Positions 60,031 to 64,000 of a stretch of 64,000 nucleotides of DNA are shown piece by piece. The stretch lies in the NCBI RefSeq assembly GCF_900142665.1, contig NZ_FRBR01000015.1, forward strand, positions 32,147 to 96,146. The letters run 5' to 3'. Source of the DNA: Roseovarius pacificus. GTDB taxonomy: Bacteria; Pseudomonadota; Alphaproteobacteria; Rhodobacterales; Rhodobacteraceae. The first letter of the stretch is position 1, and every line of letters starts with the position of its first letter. The translations under genes were made by a program, and so were the position numbers. The notes beneath the pieces were generated by a model. That model searched no databases. It was not told where the DNA came from and was given only the letters and a program-made list of their open reading frames with translations.

Positions 60031-61176
60031 ATGGATTATGCATTAACCGAAGAACAAGGGGCCATTTTCGACATGGCCCGCGCCTTTGGCGAGGAACATA
60101 TCGCACCCCACGCCGACTATTGGGAACGGCAGGGCACAATCCCGCGCGAACTGTGGCCCGAAGTGGGCGCTTTGGGGCTGGGCGGTATCTATGTCAGCGA
60201 AGAGTCAGGCGGCGCGGGCCTGTCGCGTCTGGACGCCACCCTGGTCTTCGAGGCACTGAGTATGTCCTGTCCCTCGGTTGCTTCCTTCCTGTCGATCCAT
60301 AACATGTGCGCCAAGATGCTGGACGTCTTTGGCAGTGACGAAATCAAGGAACGCTATCTGGCACCGGCAATCAGCATGGAAACCGTGCTGTCCTATTGTC
60401 TGACCGAACCAGGATCGGGCAGCGACGCCGCCGCCCTGAAAACTCGTGCCGAACGCACTAATGACGGCTATACGATGAACGGCACCAAGGCCTTTATTTC
60501 CGGTGGTGGTTATTCGGATGCGTATGTTGTGATGTGCCGCACCGGCGGTGATGGTCCCAAGGGGATTTCTACAGTGGTAGTGGAAACCGGCACCGACGGG
60601 CTGTCCTTTGGCGGATTGGAAGACAAAATGGGCTGGAAATCCCAACCCACGCGGCAGGTGCAATTCGATGATTGCAAAATCCCCGCCAACAACCTTGTTG
60701 GGACCGAAGGCGACGGGTTCAAATATGCGATGATGGGGCTGGACGGCGGGCGGCTCAACATTTCGGCCTGTTCGCTGGGTGCAGCGCAATCGGCGCTGAA
60801 AAAGACGCTGCAATACATGGGCGAACGCAAGGCCTTCGGCAAGACCATTGACCAGTTTCAGGCGCTGCAATTCCGACTGGCGGATATGGAAATTGAATTG
60901 CAGGCGGCCCGTACCTTCCTGCGTCAGGCAGCATGGAAACTGGACCAAGGGGCGCCAGATGCCACCAAATTCTGCGCGATGGCCAAGCGGTTCGTAACTG
61001 AGGTCGGATCGAAAGTAGCCAATGAATGCCTGCAATTGCATGGCGGTTATGGTTATCTGGCCGATTACGGAATCGAAAAAATTGTGCGCGATCTGCGGGT
61101 GCATGAAATTCTGGAAGGCACCAATGAAATCATGCGTATGATCGTGGCGCGGCAATTGCTGGCGGATCGGGCATAA
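60031..61176 (+). CDS. Acyl-CoA dehydrogenase, isobutyryl-CoA dehydrogenase-like
   Basis: 381 aa. YCLTEPGSGSDAAALKT, KAFISGGGYSDAYVVMCRTG, the C-terminal HGGYGYLADYGIEKIVRDLRVHEILEGTNEIMRMIVARQLL, with the catalytic Glu in the usual ILEGTNEI position. AAGGAG before the ATG. The next genes (HIBCH, mmsB) point to the valine pathway: isobutyryl-CoA to methacrylyl-CoA. Stop overlaps the next start by one base. Confidence 0.9.
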   Translation: MDYALTEEQGAIFDMARAFGEEHIAPHADYWERQGTIPRELWPEVGALGLGGIYVSEESGGAGLSRLDATLVFEALSMSCPSVASFLSIHNMCAKMLDVFGSDEIKERYLAPAISMETVLSYCLTEPGSGSDAAALKTRAERTNDGYTMNGTKAFISGGGYSDAYVVMCRTGGDGPKGISTVVVETGTDGLSFGGLEDKMGWKSQPTRQVQFDDCKIPANNLVGTEGDGFKYAMMGLDGGRLNISACSLGAAQSALKKTLQYMGERKAFGKTIDQFQALQFRLADMEIELQAARTFLRQAAWKLDQGAPDATKFCAMAKRFVTEVGSKVANECLQLHGGYGYLADYGIEKIVRDLRVHEILEGTNEIMRMIVARQLLADRA

Positions 61177-62222
61177 TGAATATGAGTGATATTTCCATCC
61201 GCACCGAAGGCCACGCAGGCCGTATCACCCTGACCCGGCCCAAGGCGCTGAATGCGCTGTCCTATGGCATGTGCATGGCGGTGGAACAGGCACTGGACAA
61301 CTGGCATGACGATCCCGTCGTGGCACTGATTATAATCGACGCCGAAGGCGACAAGGCATTCTGCGCCGGGGGCGATATTGTCGAATTGTACGGCACCGGA
61401 ATGGACGGCGACTATCACTATGGCCGCAAGTTCTGGCGCGACGAATACCGGATGAACGCAAAGCTGGCCGAATATCCCAAACCCATCGTCAGCCTAATGC
61501 ACGGCTTTACCATGGGCGGCGGCGTGGGTCTGGGCGGACATGTCAGCCACCGCGTGGTCTGTGATAGCTCGCAAATCTCGATGCCGGAATGCGAGATCGG
61601 GTTCGTGCCGGATGTAGGGGGCTCTTATCTGCTGGCGCAGGCATCGGGGCGGTTGGGTGAATATCTGGGCCTGACGGCTGCGCGGATGGGGCCGGGCGAC
61701 GCGATCCATGCAGGCTTTGCCGATTACTATATCCCGCAGGATCAATGGCCCGAGCTGATAGATTGGCTGGCGGTCTCGGGCGATGTTGGGGCCGTGGCGT
61801 CGGCCGCGCAGCCCGTCCCGGATAGTCCCCTTGCCGCGCAGCAGCCACAGATCGACGCGCTATTTGGTGGCGATGGCCTGCAGGACCTGCTGAACGCCCT
61901 GCGCGGCGATGACAGCGATTTCGCCGCCAAGACTCTGAAAACCTTACTGCGAAACGCGCCCTTGTCGATGGCCGTTGCTCTCAAAATGATCCATCGCCTG
62001 CGCGGTCCCAGCCTGACCATCCGCAAAGCGCTGGAGATGGAATACCGAGTGTCGCATCGGATCATGGAGAACGGAGACTTTCTCGAAGGTATCCGCGCGG
62101 CCATTATCGACAAAGACCGTAACCCCCGTTGGAAACATGCTCCGGACGTCGTGCCCGACGACGCCGTGGCGCAGATGCTGACCCCACTGGGTACAGACAC
62201 ACTCGGGTTTGAGGAGGATTGA
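61176..62222 (+). CDS. 3-hydroxyisobutyryl-CoA hydrolase-type crotonase
   Basis: 348 aa, the longer size of HIBCH rather than of 260-aa hydratases. FCAGGDIVELYGTGMDGDYHYGRKFWRDEYRMN, GFTMGGGVGLGGHVSHRVV, SMPECEIGFVPDVGGSYLLAQASGRLGEYLGLTAARM and the C-terminal SLTIRKALEMEYRVSHRIMENGDFLEGIRAAIIDKDRNPRW are diagnostic. Releases 3-hydroxyisobutyrate from its CoA ester in valine degradation. Confidence 0.92.
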   Translation: MNMSDISIRTEGHAGRITLTRPKALNALSYGMCMAVEQALDNWHDDPVVALIIIDAEGDKAFCAGGDIVELYGTGMDGDYHYGRKFWRDEYRMNAKLAEYPKPIVSLMHGFTMGGGVGLGGHVSHRVVCDSSQISMPECEIGFVPDVGGSYLLAQASGRLGEYLGLTAARMGPGDAIHAGFADYYIPQDQWPELIDWLAVSGDVGAVASAAQPVPDSPLAAQQPQIDALFGGDGLQDLLNALRGDDSDFAAKTLKTLLRNAPLSMAVALKMIHRLRGPSLTIRKALEMEYRVSHRIMENGDFLEGIRAAIIDKDRNPRWKHAPDVVPDDAVAQMLTPLGTDTLGFEED

Positions 62223-62225
62223 GCT

Positions 62226-63098
62226 ATGCAAATTGCATTCATCGGACTCGGCAACATGGGTGCGCCCATGGCAACTAATCTGGCTAGGGCCGGTCATACC
62301 GTCATTGGGTTTGACAGCGCTGGCACCACCGCCGAAGGCGTCACCAACGCTGCCACCGCACAGGACGCGGTGAAAGACACCGATGTCGTTATCACCATGC
62401 TGCCGAATGGGCAAATCCTGCGCGCCGTCGCGGATCAGATCGTGCCGGTCATGAAATCCGGTGCGACACTGGTCGATTGTTCGACCGTCGATGTCGAAAG
62501 CGCACACGCAGTGGCACAACATGCGGCGGATGTGGGGCTTGGCTTTGTCGATGCGCCGGTCTCGGGCGGCGTGGGTGGGGCCTTGGCGGGCACGCTGACC
62601 TTCATGTGTGGTGGCTCGACAGATGCCTTTGCCAAGGCAGAGTTGCTCTTCGACATCATGGGTCAAAAGGCCGTGCATTGCGGTGATGCGGGCGCTGGGC
62701 AGGCCGCCAAGATCTGCAACAACATGATCCTTGGCGTGACCATGATTGCCACCTGCGAGGCCTTTGCGCTGGCCGACAAGCTGGGCCTTGATCGGCAGAA
62801 GATGTTCGATGTGGTGTCCACATCCTCGGGATATTCCTGGTCTATGAACGCCTATTGCCCGGCCCCAGGTGTCGGCCCGCAAAGCCCTTCGGATAATGAC
62901 TACAAACCCGGCTTCGCATCGGAGTTGATGCTGAAAGATCTACGGCTGTCGCAACAGGCTGCGGAAAGCGCCGATGCCGATACCCCGATGGGTCAGATGG
63001 CTGCAGCATTGTACGAAAAATTCGTCGAAAATGAGAACGGCTTAGGTATGGATTTCAGCGCCATGCTGCCACGGTTCGAAAAGCGAGGCCGGTCGTGA
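62226..63098 (+). CDS. mmsB: 3-hydroxyisobutyrate dehydrogenase
   Basis: 290 aa. NAD-binding IAFIGLGNMGAPMATNLARAGHTVIGFD, substrate-binding DAPVSGGVGGALAGTLTFMCGG, catalytic Lys in GAGQAAKICNNMILG and the C-terminal APGVGPQSPSDNDYKPGFASELMLKDLRL. Oxidises 3-hydroxyisobutyrate to methylmalonate semialdehyde. Four-base overlap with the following hydratase. Confidence 0.95.
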   Translation: MQIAFIGLGNMGAPMATNLARAGHTVIGFDSAGTTAEGVTNAATAQDAVKDTDVVITMLPNGQILRAVADQIVPVMKSGATLVDCSTVDVESAHAVAQHAADVGLGFVDAPVSGGVGGALAGTLTFMCGGSTDAFAKAELLFDIMGQKAVHCGDAGAGQAAKICNNMILGVTMIATCEAFALADKLGLDRQKMFDVVSTSSGYSWSMNAYCPAPGVGPQSPSDNDYKPGFASELMLKDLRLSQQAAESADADTPMGQMAAALYEKFVENENGLGMDFSAMLPRFEKRGRS

Positions 63099-63858
63099 GC
63101 GAACTTGTCGAAGTCAGTCGCGAGGGGCGCGTGGCGCTCCTTCGCCTTACTCGCCCGAAGCAACTCAATGCGTTGAATGCGTATTTGGCCACTGAACTGA
63201 TTTCCATCGTCCGCGAACTGGACACCGATAAATCGGTCGGGTGCATAGTGATCACCGGATCGGAGAAGGCCTTTGCCGCCGGGGCCGATATCTCGGAAAT
63301 GGTGAGCATGAGCGCCGAAGAGATGTCTGAGCGCGATTATTTCGGTGAATGGATGCAATTTGCGACTGCCCGAACTCCCCGGATTGCTGCGGTTCAGGGT
63401 ACGCCTTGGGGGGTGGCTGTGAATTGATGATGATGTGCGACTTTGCAATTGCCGGGCAAAGCGCAAAGTTCGGCCAGCCCGAGATAAAGCTGGGGGTCGT
63501 GGCAGGAATTGGCGGAACACAACGCATGACGAAACTCATCGGTCGGGCTCGGGCGATGGATATGCACCTGACCGGACGGATGATGGACGCGGATGAAGCC
63601 CTGTCCTCAGGGCTGGTCTCCAGAGTCGTGCCGGATCAAGAGGTGGTATTGGAAGCCATGAAGGCAGCCAGGGATATTGCCGGGTATTCACGTCCGGCCG
63701 TCAGGCTCGCGCGTGAAGCTGTGTTGCGGGCTGAAGAGGGCAGTCTTTCGGAAGGGTTGCTATACGAACGGCGCATGTTTCATCAACTCTTTGGCACGAA
63801 GGACCAGAAAGAGGGGATGTCTGCATTCCTGGAAAAAAGATCACCCCGGTTTGGCTAA
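63095..63858 (+). pseudogene. Enoyl-CoA hydratase interrupted by a one-base frameshift
   Basis: The first frame (63095-63427, MSELVEVSREGRVALLRLTRPKQLNALNAYL...FAAGADISEMVSMSAEEM...RIAAVQG) runs out in the conserved [20 protein letters not shown] loop. The second half, in another frame, carries [53 protein letters not shown] and ends at 63858. One base is missing after 63399 (CAG GG- TAC). Restored, it would be a normal protein of about 254 aa. Sequencing error is possible. Confidence 0.85.
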
Positions 63859-63905
63859 AAGCCCAACTGTCAGGATGAATTTCTGAATGGAGAGGAAAAT
63901 AGCTG

Positions 63906-64000
63906 ATGAAGGTACTCGTACCTGTCAAGCGCGTGATTGACTACAACGTGAAGGTTCGCGTTAAGGCGGACGGGAGCGGTGTCGATCTGGCGAATGTGAA
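63906..64000 (+). CDS. etfB: Electron transfer flavoprotein beta subunit, N-terminal part
   Basis: [31 protein letters not shown] is the standard EtfB start; the gene runs off the window. GGAGAGGAAAA precedes the ATG. It would accept electrons from the acyl-CoA dehydrogenases encoded here. Confidence 0.88.
   Translation, partial: MKVLVPVKRVIDYNVKVRVKADGSGVDLANV

Noticed and set aside
1..64000. tRNA and rRNA genes
   Set aside because: No rRNA-like sequence and no clear tRNA cloverleaf was seen, including next to the IS elements; not computed with a covariance model.

Overview
This window reads like the chromosome of an alphaproteobacterium of the Rhodobacterales (Roseobacter group). The evidence is most of the sequence being G+C-rich, crotonyl-CoA carboxylase/reductase and ethylmalonyl-CoA mutase (signature enzymes of the ethylmalonyl-CoA pathway), a luxR/luxI pair beside ccr, two CtrA-type boxes (TTAA-N7-TTAA), and a thiamine operon behind a TPP riboswitch. 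No rRNA, tRNA or CRISPR array was seen.

Layout. 1-3.0 kb (+): end of a branched-chain-amino-acid-type ABC importer (LivG tail, LivF), coupled to an aldehyde dehydrogenase and an SDR dehydrogenase. 3.1-9.1 kb (-): acyl-CoA dehydrogenase, CaiB-type CoA-transferase, MaoC-type hydratase, thioesterase, CitE-type lyase and class I fumarase/mesaconase, a set fitting breakdown of C5 dicarboxylates (itaconate, mesaconate, citramalate) to acetyl-CoA and pyruvate. 9.4-15.9 kb: malonate system matPQMAB on the minus strand with a divergent GntR regulator and a TTGTATACAA operator. 16.7-21.2 kb: promoter, TPP riboswitch and thiD-thiO-thiS-thiG-thiE-thiF. 21.4-24.0 kb (-): solute-binding protein, stand-alone AsnC/RAM domain, purine nucleoside phosphorylase, acetyltransferase. 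25.5-30.4 kb: ecm, a PlsB-like acyltransferase, ccr. 30.5-32.2 kb: quorum-sensing luxR and luxI types. 32.3-40.2 kb: helicase, SDR, YoeB/YefM toxin-antitoxin, MscS, MscL, YtoQ, pheT.

40.3-53.0 kb is a rearranged stretch. pheT lies on the minus strand, while rpmI-rplT-pheS-yrhK lie 7 kb away on the plus strand. A C-terminal nitrilase remnant sits next to pheT and a nitrilase N-terminal stub sits after yrhK, in opposite orientations. This is what one inversion of about 8.3 kb with breakpoints inside a nitrilase gene would leave. Around the breakpoints are 21-22 bp direct repeats like IS21-family ends, frameshifted hypothetical genes, a broken HTH gene, and a decayed IS5-family transposase with an IS3/IS407-type element inserted in it. 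Deleting the IS and one GGCC copy rejoins the dead IS5 frame exactly.

53.1-59.9 kb (+) is visibly less G+C-rich and looks acquired: GntR regulator, CaiB-type CoA-transferase, a TRAP transporter related to the malonate one, a crotonase, then an AAA+ ATPase. 60.0-64.0 kb returns to host composition with valine-degradation genes: isobutyryl-CoA-type dehydrogenase, 3-hydroxyisobutyryl-CoA hydrolase, mmsB, an enoyl-CoA hydratase with a one-base frameshift, and the start of etfB.

The common theme is uptake of small organic acids, their activation to CoA thioesters, and processing through acetyl-CoA, propionyl-CoA and the ethylmalonyl-CoA pathway. Functions are inferred from motifs and family memory; no database search was run.
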